A stretch of DNA of 64,000 nt from Dermacoccus abyssi (GTDB lineage: Bacteria; Actinomycetota; Actinomycetes; Actinomycetales; Dermatophilaceae), in contig NZ_QWLM01000003.1 in NCBI RefSeq assembly GCF_003515945.1, forward strand, positions 124,001-188,000, read 5' to 3'. The notes under the pieces were generated by a model. It made no database searches and was not told the DNA's origin. It was given only the letters and a program-made list of their open reading frames with translations. This document shows, in pieces, positions 34,567 to 46,901 of this stretch (the stretch's first letter is position 1; every line of letters starts with the position of its first letter). The translations under genes were made by a program, and so were the position numbers.

Positions 34567-35667
34567 TCAGCCCTTGCGGGCGACCACGATGTCGCGGTCG
34601 ATCGAGGCGTCGACGCGGTGACGGAACGCGTCCTCGTCGAGGCCGGCGGCAGGCGCGCCGTGGCCGTGGACGACCGAGAAACCGTGCGCGTCGAGCACGT
34701 CGGCGAGTTCGCCGGGCTTCACGACGTGGCGGTTGTAGGCGAGGCCGACCGTGCCGCCCGTGCGCAGGGTGTCGTGCCAGGACGGCAGCGCTCGCTCGAG
34801 GAGCTGCACCGGGGAACGGTCCAGCTTGTCGCCGTGGGAGCCGTGCTGGACGCCGTAGGGCGTGTCGGCGACGACGACGTCGACGCTCGTCCTGCGCATG
34901 ACACGCCCGAGCCTGGTGGTGTCGACGTTGAGGTAGGTGACCTGTTGGGTGCGTCCGGCCTTCCAGTCTTCCTTCGTCGGTGCGGTCTCGAGTTCGAGCG
35001 CACGCCCGAGCGTCCGGCCTTCGCGACGCACCTGGCTGGCATCGATCTCGTGCTTGAGGCGGTGGGAGCGAAGCCACGTCGTGATGAACGCCTGGTAGGC
35101 CTCGAAGTCCTTCTTGTCGAGGTCGACGCCGGTGACGTCGATACCGCGCAGGAGGCAGGTGTTGAGGGTGGTGCCGCGACCGCACATGGGGTCGAGCACG
35201 TGGAGGGAGCCGTCGAGCAGCGCCTGCGGGCGCTTTGCGAGCGCAGCGGTGACGTTGAGCAGCAGGTGGGTGAACTGCTCGTTCGTCTTGCCCTGGTATT
35301 TCTGGATCGTGACGAGGTCGTCGCTGTAGGGGCGACGACGTTCGAGGGCCGTCGGGCGCAGCAGCCCGTCGGCCGAACCGAAGAGGGCGAAGGCGCCGCT
35401 GGCCTCGCTCACGACGCGGGTGAGCAGGTCGTCGTCGCCTTCGATGTTGAGGTAATCGACGCCGGCGACGGTGACGGGTCGTACGCGGGCGTCCAGGCCC
35501 AGAGCGTCGGCCATGACGGTGATCTCCGCGGCGTTGAGGCGCGCAGCGTCTCCGGCGTAAACGCGGTTCGACGAGGGTGCGAGGAGCAGGAGGCGCCCGT
35601 CGGGCGCGGTGTCGAGTGATGCGCGAAGCTCGGGCTGGGTCTCGTCGGCGGCGTTCTCGGAATTCAC
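34567..35667 (-). CDS. TRM11-like SAM-dependent methyltransferase
   Basis: This 366-residue protein has a C-terminal Rossmann methyltransferase domain: LHVLDPMCGRGTTLNTCLLR (SAM-binding motif I, TRM11-like D-P-x-C-G-x-G-T) near residue 155 and VVVADTPYGVQHGSHG as motif IV, here DTPY in place of the usual D/N-P-P-Y. The ~140-residue N-terminus does not look like a classic THUMP domain. RNA, probably tRNA, is the likely substrate. GTG 35667 is preferred; the longer upstream frame runs through the repeat element and is not coding. It separates infB from rbfA, which are usually adjacent. Confidence 0.78.
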   Translation of the reverse strand: MNSENAADETQPELRASLDTAPDGRLLLLAPSSNRVYAGDAARLNAAEITVMADALGLDARVRPVTVAGVDYLNIEGDDDLLTRVVSEASGAFALFGSADGLLRPTALERRRPYSDDLVTIQKYQGKTNEQFTHLLLNVTAALAKRPQALLDGSLHVLDPMCGRGTTLNTCLLRGIDVTGVDLDKKDFEAYQAFITTWLRSHRLKHEIDASQVRREGRTLGRALELETAPTKEDWKAGRTQQVTYLNVDTTRLGRVMRRTSVDVVVADTPYGVQHGSHGDKLDRSPVQLLERALPSWHDTLRTGGTVGLAYNRHVVKPGELADVLDAHGFSVVHGHGAPAAGLDEDAFRHRVDASIDRDIVVARKG

Positions 35668-35823
35668 GGGCTCCAGTGTGCCGCAGTGACAACCCCTCCC
35701 CCGAATCCGCGGCGTTCGGCCAGGCGACGAAGGTCCAGGCTGCGGGAGCTCAGATCTCCAAGTCGAGAGTGCGGAACGCGGCCACCATCGAACGGAGATG
35801 CGACTCAAGAAGCCCACATGCGG

Positions 35824-36016
35824 AAAGCCCAACACTCCCCATGACCGAACCACGCTGGAAGCGGACTCCGCAGAACAAGCGAAAGCCCCCACGAACCCCG
35901 AGCTTGCGAGGGGTCGTGAGGGCTTTCGCTCGTGATGCGGCCCGAAGGGCTGTCGCACCGAGGCTGAATCCCGAGCTTGCGAGGGATTCAGACCGGAAGA
36001 CGGCCCAAGGGAACGG
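35824..36016 (-). repeat. Structured post-stop-codon repeat element, copy B (after infB)
   Basis: This is the second and largest copy. On the minus strand GTCTTCC starts 15 bases after the infB stop. A 9-bp hairpin (35964-35972 with 35983-35991) and a 16-position hairpin with one mismatch (35879-35894 with 35914-35929) plus an inner CCCC/GGGG follow. Both hairpins carry the same GAGCTTGCGA loop although their stems are unrelated. The block GGAGTCCGCTTCCAGCGTGG lies at the far end. The remaining 35668-35823 shows no recognisable feature. Confidence 0.85.
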
Positions 36017-38905
<2,889 letters not shown>

Positions 38906-38987
38906 GTTTCTCCTGTCGGTTTTCGACGGACCGCCAAGGCTTTCGAGCCCGGCAGACCGTCAGTTGAGGGTGCTCATCGCTGAGAAC

Positions 38988-39380
38988 TCATCGGGTGCTC
39001 ATAGCGTCAAACCCGCTTTCGGTCACTGTCGTGGAAGTCCCCCTGCGGGTCCTTCCGGCGTTTTCGTCGTCGTACGACGTGGAACGGATCTCCCGTTCCA
39101 CCTGTTCCGCCAGCGCGTCGGTGGAGACCGCCGATCGCAGGCGAAGTGCCCGTCCCCAAGCGCGGCGGGTCGTGGCCTGGGAAAGGCACGTCTCGTCGGC
39201 GTGGAGCCACGCTCCCCTGCCCGGCATCGCCTTGCGCGAGTCGAGTACCAGGACGGCATTCTCATCGCACACGATGCGCAGCAAAACGGAACGGCCGCCC
39301 TTGCCCCGGCATCCGATGCAGGTGCGCTGCGGTTCGGACTTTCGGGAGAGCTCGACATCCGTGTCGGTCACGTCGATCAC
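38988..39380 (-). CDS. ylxR: YlxR family protein
   Basis: This 130-residue protein has the YlxR/DUF448 motif EPQRTCIGCRGKGGRSVLLR and, later, MPGRGAWLHADETCLSQA, the G-R-G-A-W-L/Y-H signature. YlxR is a small nucleic-acid-binding protein encoded between nusA and infB, reported to influence RNase P or transcription in some bacteria. A hairpin separates it from nusA. About 40 residues at the C-terminus are a Ser/Thr-rich extension of low complexity. Confidence 0.9.
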   Translation of the reverse strand: MIDVTDTDVELSRKSEPQRTCIGCRGKGGRSVLLRIVCDENAVLVLDSRKAMPGRGAWLHADETCLSQATTRRAWGRALRLRSAVSTDALAEQVEREIRSTSYDDENAGRTRRGTSTTVTESGFDAMSTR

Positions 39381-39449
39381 GTCACCAACCTTCTGTCTGT
39401 CACCGTTCGCCCCCTAGCCTACCTGTTCGCCCCCGGGGCGGGAAAACGC

Positions 39450-39485
39450 GAAATCCCCCGGGTGCCCTCGCACCCGGAGGATTTC
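39450..39485 (-). terminator. Hairpin between nusA and ylxR
   Basis: GAAATCCCCCGGGTG and CACCCGGAGGATTTC pair over 15 positions with one mismatch around a six-base loop, nine bases after the nusA stop. Its location within a normally continuous operon suggests partial termination or attenuation before ylxR-infB. Confidence 0.8.
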
Positions 39486-39494
39486 CGGCCCGGA

Positions 39495-40507
<1,013 letters not shown>

Positions 40508-40508
<1 letters not shown>

Positions 40509-41059
40509 CAGACGTCCTCTCCCACGCCGTCGGTGTCGCCACCGTGCATGAATTCCACCTGCACCTTGGCGCTGGTGATCGTTGGGTACTCGAGTCGGGT
40601 CGGCTCGGCCGAGGCGTGGCCGCCGGCCTTCTTGCCGCCCTGCTCGGGGGTGACGACGATCTCGGTGGCATCGGCGGACGTGAGGCGTCCGGCGATCTTC
40701 GAGCCGTCGTCGAGGGTGATCGCCACGAGTCGCCCGACGTTGCGGGCGAAGTGGCGGGGTTCGGTGAGCGGGCGGTCGGTGCCCGGGGAGCTGACCTCCA
40801 GAACGTAGGGCTGCTCGCCCATGACGTTCGTGTCGTCGAGCTCGTCGCTGACGACGCGGGTGGCGTCGGCGACCTCATCCAGCGTGACGGGAGCAACCGG
40901 CTCCGTCGTGGCCGTGTCCATCGCCACGATGCGGTCGAGGAGGATGCGCACGAGGCGACGCTTGCCCGCGGGCACGACGGTGACGTCCTCGACGAGTATT
41001 CCCAGGGGTTCGAGCTTGGGTGCGAGGGTTTCGATGATCGTTCGTTCCGCGCCTGCCAC
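40508..41059 (-). CDS. rimP: Ribosome maturation factor RimP
   Basis: This ~183-residue factor aids 30S maturation. Family segments are [40 protein letters not shown] and [20 protein letters not shown], the latter with the highly conserved E-V-S-S-P-G-x-x-R-P-L motif. GTG 41059 is chosen because AGGAGG lies five bases before it; in-frame starts further upstream lack this. It heads the nusA operon, 135 bp after the ssuC-like gene of the sulfur operon, with which it may be partly co-transcribed. Confidence 0.93.
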
Positions 41060-41194
41060 CGGACCTCCTGGAGTTGTCGTCACGCACCCGAGCGAGGTGC
41101 GAAATGCGCGAGCACTCGGCCCGCGCGCATCCACCTTACCGAACCTGACCCCCACGGGACACGCGCCTTTGGGGTGGGTCGGCTCTGCCTGAGG

Positions 41195-42139
41195 TCACAG
41201 CGCGCCCGCGGTGAGGCCGCGACGACGCAGCAAGCTGCGCTCGATCGGGTTGAAGAGCAGCAGTTCCACGGCCAGACCGACAGCAAGGACGAGAGCGATC
41301 GCGGCGATGACCGTCGGCATGTCGGAGTTCGCCTGTCCCTGGCTGAGCATCGAGCCGAGACCGAAGCCCAGTTCGGGCGAGGAGACGATGAGTTCGGCGG
41401 CCATGAGGGAACGCCACGCGAAGGCCCACCCCTGCTTGATACCGGCGAGGTAGGTCGGCATCGCGGCGGGAAGCAGGACGTGACGTACCAGCTGCGTGCG
41501 CGACGCACCGAGCGTCCGGCCGGCCCGTTCGAGCAGCGGTGGCACTTGGTCGAGGCCGCCGATGAGGCCCATCGCGATCGACGGCACCGCGGACAGCAGA
41601 ATGACGGCGTAGATCGTCGTGTCCGTGAGGTAGAACATCATGACCGCGAACGGCACCCACGCCACCGACGGCAGGGACTGGATGGCGGCCAGCAGGGGCC
41701 GGAAGGCCTTGCGCGCCAACCGGTGACGCCCCACGAGCAGGCCGAGCGCGCTGCCCAACACGACGGCGACGAGGAACGCGATCACCCCGCGGCGAAGGCT
41801 CACCCAGATCGCCGAGAGCGCGTCGCCCGAGGTGAGCGAGCGCCACAGCGCGGCAGCAATGTCGCCCAGCGGCGGCAGGGCCCACGTCGGCTTCACCTGC
41901 AACCAGACGAGGCACTGCCACCCGAGGGCGACGAGGGCCAGCGCGCCGAGCGGCGCGAGGACGGACGTGAGGTCGACGCGGCGACGCTTGGGTCGCGCCT
42001 GGCCCTCGAGACGGTCGAGGCCCGAGGTCACGTCGGCGTCGCTGATCGCCGGCGTGGCGCGCGCGACGGAACGGTGTCGGTGCGCATCGACCTCGAACGG
42101 GTCCTCCGCGTAGCTACGGCTCGAATCAGGCGTGGGCAT
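41195..42139 (-). CDS. ABC transporter permease (SsuC/TauC/NrtB type)
   Basis: This 314-residue permease has about six transmembrane helices and the cytoplasmic EAA-like loop LLPAAMPTYLAGIKQGWAFA. QSLPSVAWVPFAVMMFYLTD is typical of SsuC/TauC. The first ~65 residues form a charged tail. ATG 42139 lies inside the end of the ATPase gene (14-base overlap). With the ATPase and lipoprotein upstream it forms an importer for an oxyanion or organosulfur compound; its operon with cysD, cysN and cysH points to sulfate, sulfonate or a related sulfur source. It is the last gene of an eight-gene operon. Confidence 0.88.
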   Translation of the reverse strand: MPTPDSSRSYAEDPFEVDAHRHRSVARATPAISDADVTSGLDRLEGQARPKRRRVDLTSVLAPLGALALVALGWQCLVWLQVKPTWALPPLGDIAAALWRSLTSGDALSAIWVSLRRGVIAFLVAVVLGSALGLLVGRHRLARKAFRPLLAAIQSLPSVAWVPFAVMMFYLTDTTIYAVILLSAVPSIAMGLIGGLDQVPPLLERAGRTLGASRTQLVRHVLLPAAMPTYLAGIKQGWAFAWRSLMAAELIVSSPELGFGLGSMLSQGQANSDMPTVIAAIALVLAVGLAVELLLFNPIERSLLRRRGLTAGAL

Positions 42140-42935
42140 GGCGGCTGATCTCCTCTCGCAGGCGGGCGGTGATCTCCCGGGAGAGGTCACCCACGCCCGA
42201 GTCCTCGATGATGCGCGGGTGCGGCAGGTCGACGTCCCACGTCCGCGCCACGCGGCCGGGGCGCGAGGAGAGCAGGACGACACGCTGGCCGAGGCGCACG
42301 GCCTCACGCACGTTGTGGGTGACGAAGACGACAGCCATCCGCTCGCGCTGCCACACCTCGGTGAGCTCGCCGTGCAGGAGGTCACGGGTCATGGCGTCGA
42401 GCGCCGCGAACGGTTCGTCCATGAGCAGCACCCGCGCGTTCTGGGCCAGAGCTCTCGCCATCGCGACGCGCTGGCGCTGACCGCCGGACAGCTCGTGCAC
42501 GCGACGGCCGCCGGCACCGGCGAGGCGTACCGTCTCGAGCAGTTCTTCGGCTCGTGCGCGGCGCTCTGGGGCCGCCACTCCCCCGAAGCGCATCGGGGCC
42601 TCGACGTTCTCGCGTGCCGTGAGCCACGGGAACAGTGCGCTCTCCTGGAACATGAGCGCGGGCTGCGGTCCGTCGACCTCCACGACTCCGGATGTGGCGG
42701 GTTCAAGTCCCGCAACGATCGACAGGAGTGTCGACTTGCCACAGCCGGAGGCTCCGAGGACGGAGACGAACTCACCCGGCGCGACGTCGAGGTCGATGCC
42801 ACCGATGGCTTCGACGGCGTCCTCGCCGTGGCCGAAGACCTTGCGCAGCGCGCGCAGTGAGACGGCCGGGCGCACGTCGTGCTCCCCCGGGCTCGTCGGC
42901 TCGGGTCGGCGCAGCTGTGGTCGGGTGTCGGTCAT
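42126..42935 (-). CDS. ABC transporter ATP-binding protein (SsuB/TauB type)
   Basis: This 269-residue ATPase shows Walker A GASGCGKSTLLSIVAG, the signature LSGGQRQRVAMARAL and Walker B RVLLMDEPFAALDAMTRDLL, with the H-loop in VVFVTHNVREAVRLGQRVVL. Sequence type is the nitrate/sulfonate/taurine group. It energises the permease that overlaps its 3' end, and starts just after the substrate-binding protein gene. The permease has no other ATPase nearby, so pairing is secure. Confidence 0.92.
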   Translation of the reverse strand: MTDTRPQLRRPEPTSPGEHDVRPAVSLRALRKVFGHGEDAVEAIGGIDLDVAPGEFVSVLGASGCGKSTLLSIVAGLEPATSGVVEVDGPQPALMFQESALFPWLTARENVEAPMRFGGVAAPERRARAEELLETVRLAGAGGRRVHELSGGQRQRVAMARALAQNARVLLMDEPFAALDAMTRDLLHGELTEVWQRERMAVVFVTHNVREAVRLGQRVVLLSSRPGRVARTWDVDLPHPRIIEDSGVGDLSREITARLREEISRHAHA

Positions 42936-42936
42936 G

Positions 42937-44007
42937 TCAGGCCTTTCCTCGTGCGCCGTAACCGCCGTCGGCGGCGCGCTCGAGACCTCGTGCGGCGAGC
43001 GCTCGGTTGAGCGGCGCGAGATCCGCGATGCCGTGCAGATTCGGTTTCACCTCGATACCGCCCGTGGCCCAGGTGTGCTCGGCCACCTCGGCGACGTTGG
43101 TGAGCATCGGATCCCAGCCGAACTCGACGCTCCTCATGGCGCGTTCGATCACGGTGGGCTTGAGCTTCTTCCCGGCGATTCGCTCGATCTCGGAGTTGAG
43201 CAGGGTCGATGCCTCGTCGCGGTGCGCCCGGATCCACCGCACCGTGTCGACATGCGCGCCGAGCAGCGCCTCCACCTGCTCGGGGCAGCGGCGGCGGTAG
43301 TCCTCGGACACGACGACGCACGTCGTGGCGAAGCGCCCGCCCGGCCACCGGGTGCGCTCGTCCACGAGAACGTGGGCCCCCGCTTCCTCGACGAGCCGCG
43401 ACACCCACGGTTCGGCCTGGTACGACGCATCGAGGCGGTTCTGCTTGAACTGGTCGAGAGTCTGGCTGTTGGCCATCCACAGCACCTCGACCGCGTCCTT
43501 GCCGGAACCGGTGGAGATGCCCTTCTCCCGCAACAGCGTCTTGAGCGCAACGTCCTGAGTGCCGCCGAGCTGCGGCGTCGAGACCCGACGACCGCGCAGG
43601 CCTTCGACGCTCTCGATGCCCTTGCGTGCCACGAGCGCGGCGCCTCCTGAGGCACCACCGGCCACGAGCCGCACGCCCTGACCCTTCGTCCGCACCCACG
43701 CGGTGATCGCCGGGTTGGGTCCTAGGTAGGCGACGTCCAGCGCGCCGGCGAGCATCGCCTGAACGGCCGAGGGTCCGCTCGGAAAGATCTGTGGCTCAAG
43801 ACGCACACCGGGCAGACGCTCAGCGAACGTGCCCCGAGCCATGCCGGCCACGGCCACACCGTGCGTGACGTTGGCGAAGTAGCCGAGGCGAAGCCTGTGC
43901 GGGGACGCCCCTGCGGCGCCGCACGCGGTGAGGGCGGGCAGGGCGAAGGGTGCCCCCACAGCGGCCGCGAGAACGGCGCGTCGCGAGGGACGATCGAGGG
44001 TGGTCAT
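42937..44007 (-). CDS. ABC transporter substrate-binding lipoprotein (SsuA/NrtA-like)
   Basis: This 356-residue periplasmic-type binding protein carries a twin-arginine signal with lipobox: SRRAVLAAAVGAPFALPALT followed by AC, so Cys near residue 29 is lipid-modified. LRLGYFANVTHGVAVAGMAR and ALDVAYLGPNPAITAWV are typical of SsuA/NMT1-like proteins. The ligand is unknown; candidates are aliphatic sulfonates, sulfate esters or another sulfur compound. No ssuD-type monooxygenase is in the window. ATG 44007 lies one base after the cysN stop. Confidence 0.88.
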   Translation of the reverse strand: MTTLDRPSRRAVLAAAVGAPFALPALTACGAAGASPHRLRLGYFANVTHGVAVAGMARGTFAERLPGVRLEPQIFPSGPSAVQAMLAGALDVAYLGPNPAITAWVRTKGQGVRLVAGGASGGAALVARKGIESVEGLRGRRVSTPQLGGTQDVALKTLLREKGISTGSGKDAVEVLWMANSQTLDQFKQNRLDASYQAEPWVSRLVEEAGAHVLVDERTRWPGGRFATTCVVVSEDYRRRCPEQVEALLGAHVDTVRWIRAHRDEASTLLNSEIERIAGKKLKPTVIERAMRSVEFGWDPMLTNVAEVAEHTWATGGIEVKPNLHGIADLAPLNRALAARGLERAADGGYGARGKA

Positions 44008-44008
44008 G

Positions 44009-45433
44009 TCAGCCGGCCAGCCAATCCTCTTCGGACTCTTCCTCCGGCTCCTCACCGGCGACCTGCGCCCCGAGGCCGAGGTCGGCCCCGACCATGCCAC
44101 CCCCGATCGTGGCCCCGCTCGCAGGATCGATGACGAGGAAGGCGCCCGTGCCCCGGTGGCGGGAGTAGGCGTCGACGGCCACCGGCTCCGCGAGGTGGAG
44201 CACGACCTGCCCGATGTCGTTGAGGCCAAGGGAATGCGCTCCGTCGGCCGGGTGCCACGTGCTCTCCTCGACGTCCCAGTGATGGGTGACGTCGGTGAGG
44301 ACCGCTCGCACCACCTTCGTTCCCGCCTTGACGAGAACACGCTGGCGCGGCGTGGTCGAACCTTCGGCGAGCCACGCCACGACACCCTTGAGCTCGCTCG
44401 TCACGTCGGGTGCGTCCGCCTCGGACTCGACGACGAGGACGTCACCGCGGGCGACGTCGAGTTCGTCGGCCAGGCGGATCGTCACGGATTCACCGGCGCC
44501 CGCTTCCTGCGCCGAGCCCGTGGGTGTGTCGATGCCGATCACCCGTGATCCCAGCCCGAGGGTGGAGGCACGCACGACGTCTCCGAGACGCACGACGCCG
44601 GACGTGATGCGTCCGGCCATTCCCCGGTAGTCGGGGTGGTCGCTCGTGCGCGGGCGGATGACGAGTTGCACCGGCATCCGGAAGTTCTCGACCCGCAGGT
44701 CGCGAGCCACCGGAAGGTTCTCCAGCAGCGTGAGCAGAGGCTCGCCCTCATACCAGGAAGGGGCCGGCGCGACAACACCCTCTCCGGTGAGGGCCGACAG
44801 GGGGACGACGGCGACGTCGCCCGCCAAGCCCACCTTCTCGACGAGGTCACGGGTGTCGCGGGCAACCTCGTCGAAGCGCTCCTCGGACCAGTCCACAGCA
44901 TCCATCTTGTTGAGCGCGAACACGACGTGCGGCACGCGGAGCAACGCCATGAGAGCCGCGTGCCGCCGGGTCTGCGCCGAGACGCCGTGCCGCACGTCGA
45001 CGAGAATCACCGCCGCATCCGCCGTCGACGCGCCCGTCACCATGTTGCGGGTGTACTGGACGTGGCCCGGGGTGTCGGCCAGGACGAAGGTGCGCTGCGG
45101 CGTGGAGAAGTAGCGGTACGCCACATCGATCGTGATGCCTTGCTCCCGCTCCGCACGCAGACCGTCGGTCAACAGCGCGAGGTCGACGGTGTCGGCTCCG
45201 CGAGACGTGCTCGCCGCGACCATGGAGTCGAACGTGTCGGCCAGGATGTTCTTCGTGTCGTGCAGCAAGCGCCCGACGAGGGTGGACTTGCCGTCATCGA
45301 CGCTGCCCGCGACGACGAGGCGCAATTGTTCCGGAGCCGCTGTAGCACCGCTGGCGTCAGCCGGCCGTGATGGCACCGCGACCTCGCGTCCCGTCTCCGG
45401 TCGGCCCGTGGGTGTCACGTGGGTCGTTGTCAT
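44009..45433 (-). CDS. cysN: Sulfate adenylyltransferase subunit 1 CysN
   Basis: This 474-residue GTPase subunit of ATP sulfurylase couples GTP hydrolysis to APS formation. G motifs: VAGSVDDGKSTLVGRLLHDT (G1), LADTPGHVQYTRNMVTGAST (G3) and FALNKMDAVDW (G4). EF-Tu-like domains II and III follow. Unlike mycobacterial CysNC, no APS kinase domain is fused; cysC is separate. ATG 45433 overlaps the cysD stop by one base; upstream in-frame sequence is the shadow of cysD. Confidence 0.95.
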   Translation of the reverse strand: MTTTHVTPTGRPETGREVAVPSRPADASGATAAPEQLRLVVAGSVDDGKSTLVGRLLHDTKNILADTFDSMVAASTSRGADTVDLALLTDGLRAEREQGITIDVAYRYFSTPQRTFVLADTPGHVQYTRNMVTGASTADAAVILVDVRHGVSAQTRRHAALMALLRVPHVVFALNKMDAVDWSEERFDEVARDTRDLVEKVGLAGDVAVVPLSALTGEGVVAPAPSWYEGEPLLTLLENLPVARDLRVENFRMPVQLVIRPRTSDHPDYRGMAGRITSGVVRLGDVVRASTLGLGSRVIGIDTPTGSAQEAGAGESVTIRLADELDVARGDVLVVESEADAPDVTSELKGVVAWLAEGSTTPRQRVLVKAGTKVVRAVLTDVTHHWDVEESTWHPADGAHSLGLNDIGQVVLHLAEPVAVDAYSRHRGTGAFLVIDPASGATIGGGMVGADLGLGAQVAGEEPEEESEEDWLAG

Positions 45434-46359
45434 CAGAAGTACCCCTCTCGCTTGCGGTCTTCCATCGCGGCCTCGGAGAGGCGGTCGTCGGCGCGTGTGG
45501 CGCCCCGTTCGGTGAGGTGGCTGGCGGCCACTTCGGCGATGATCTCGGCGGCGGTTCGGGCACTGGATTCGACTGCGCCGGTGCACGATCCGTCACCCAC
45601 AGTCCGGTAGCGGACGCTCTTGGTCACGACCTTCTCGTCCGGGCGCGGACCGAACCACGGGCCCGACGTGAGCCACATTCCGTCACGTTCGAACACCTCG
45701 CGATCGTGGGCGAAGTAGATCGGCGGGAGCGCGACGTTCTCGGCCTCGATGTAGCGCCAGATGTCGAGCTCGGTCCAGTTGCTCAGCGGGAAGACGCGCG
45801 TGTTCTCCCCCGGCGCGTGCCGCCCGTTGTAGACGTTCCACAGTTCGGGTCGTTGGTTGCGCGGATCCCATCCGCCGAGCGCGTTGCGCACGGAGAAGAT
45901 GCGTTCCTTGGCGCGTGCACGATCCTCGTCACGACGTGCGCCACCGAGGAGCGCGTCGAACTTCTGCTCGGCGATCGTGTCGACGAGCGGCACCGTCTGC
46001 AACGGGTTGCGCGTGCCGTCCGGACGCTCGGTGAGGCGTCCGTCGGCGATCCAGTCCTCCACGGCCGCGACGTGCAGCCGCAGGCCGTGGCGAGCGACGA
46101 TCTCGTCACGGAAGGCGATCACCTCGGGCAGGTTGTGTCCCGTGTCGACGTGGAGCAGTGTGATGGGCAGCGGCGCCGGCGCGAGCGCCTTGAGCGCCAC
46201 GTGGAGCAACACGGCCGAGTCCTTGCCACCGCTGAACAGAAGTGCAGGACGGTCGAACTCGGCGACGACTTCACGGATGATCTCGATGGCCTCCGCTTCG
46301 AGAGCGCGGAGCGTCGAGGCTTCGGCGGGGTTCGTCGGGGTGTGCTCGAGCACGGTCAT
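45433..46359 (-). CDS. cysD: Sulfate adenylyltransferase subunit 2 CysD
   Basis: The 308-residue catalytic subunit of ATP sulfurylase has the PP-loop ALLFSGGKDSAVLLHVALKA near residue 42. LLHVDTGHNLPEVIAFRDEI and the C-terminal GDGSCTGAVESSARTAAEII, with RLSEAAMEDRKREGYF at the end, are characteristic of CysD. It forms APS from sulfate and ATP together with CysN. It overlaps cysC by four bases (ATGA) and cysN by one, so stoichiometric production is likely. Confidence 0.96.
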   Translation of the reverse strand: MTVLEHTPTNPAEASTLRALEAEAIEIIREVVAEFDRPALLFSGGKDSAVLLHVALKALAPAPLPITLLHVDTGHNLPEVIAFRDEIVARHGLRLHVAAVEDWIADGRLTERPDGTRNPLQTVPLVDTIAEQKFDALLGGARRDEDRARAKERIFSVRNALGGWDPRNQRPELWNVYNGRHAPGENTRVFPLSNWTELDIWRYIEAENVALPPIYFAHDREVFERDGMWLTSGPWFGPRPDEKVVTKSVRYRTVGDGSCTGAVESSARTAAEIIAEVAASHLTERGATRADDRLSEAAMEDRKREGYF

Positions 46360-46901
46360 GACAGGGTCCTTTCTGACTCGTCGGGCAGAAGGAGGGCGAG
46401 CACTTCAGCCGCTGAATCACGCACGCTGCGGCCCTCGGTCTCGAGGCGAAGATCAGGGTCCTCGGGAATCTCGTAGGGGTCGTCGACCCCGGTCATCGCA
46501 GGGATTTCGCCAGCGCGGGCCTTGGCGTAGAGGCCCTTGACATCGCGTCGTGCGCACTCCTCGAGCGAGGTTGCGACGTGGACTTCGACATAACGGGCAC
46601 CGCTCGCCTCGTGGCGTGCTCGGTTCTGCTCGCGGGCGTCCGCATACGGGGCGATGACAGGCACGACGGCCCAGACTCCGTTGCGTGCCAACATGTCGGC
46701 GAGGAAGCCGACCCGCGTGACGTGCGTGGTGCGGTCCTCGCGCGAGAAGCCGAGTCCCTTGCTCAGGGATTCGCGCAGTTCGTCGCCGTCGAGGAGTTCG
46801 ACCCGCTCGCCCCGGGCGCGCAGGGCCTCCACGAGCTCGTGGGCGATCGTCGACTTGCCGGCACCGGAGAGCCCGGTCAGCCACACCGTTGCGACGCTCA
46901 C
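46356..46901 (-). CDS. cysC: Adenylyl-sulfate kinase CysC
   Basis: This ~181-residue kinase phosphorylates APS to PAPS. The P-loop is VWLTGLSGAGKSTIAHELVE; LLDGDELRESLSKGLGFSRE and PVIAPYADAREQNRARHEAS are strongly conserved APS-kinase segments. GTG 46901 overlaps the cysH TGA (GTGA), giving coupled translation; ATG 46916 is an alternative. Having APS kinase beside an APS-type reductase raises the question of which branch dominates; PAPS may serve sulfotransferases. Confidence 0.93.
   Translation of the reverse strand: MSVATVWLTGLSGAGKSTIAHELVEALRARGERVELLDGDELRESLSKGLGFSREDRTTHVTRVGFLADMLARNGVWAVVPVIAPYADAREQNRARHEASGARYVEVHVATSLEECARRDVKGLYAKARAGEIPAMTGVDDPYEIPEDPDLRLETEGRSVRDSAAEVLALLLPDESERTLS

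Noticed and set aside
41060-41194. Terminator between the ssuC-like gene and rimP
   Set aside because: Only an imperfect GACCC/GGGTC pairing with a long loop is visible, too weak to support.
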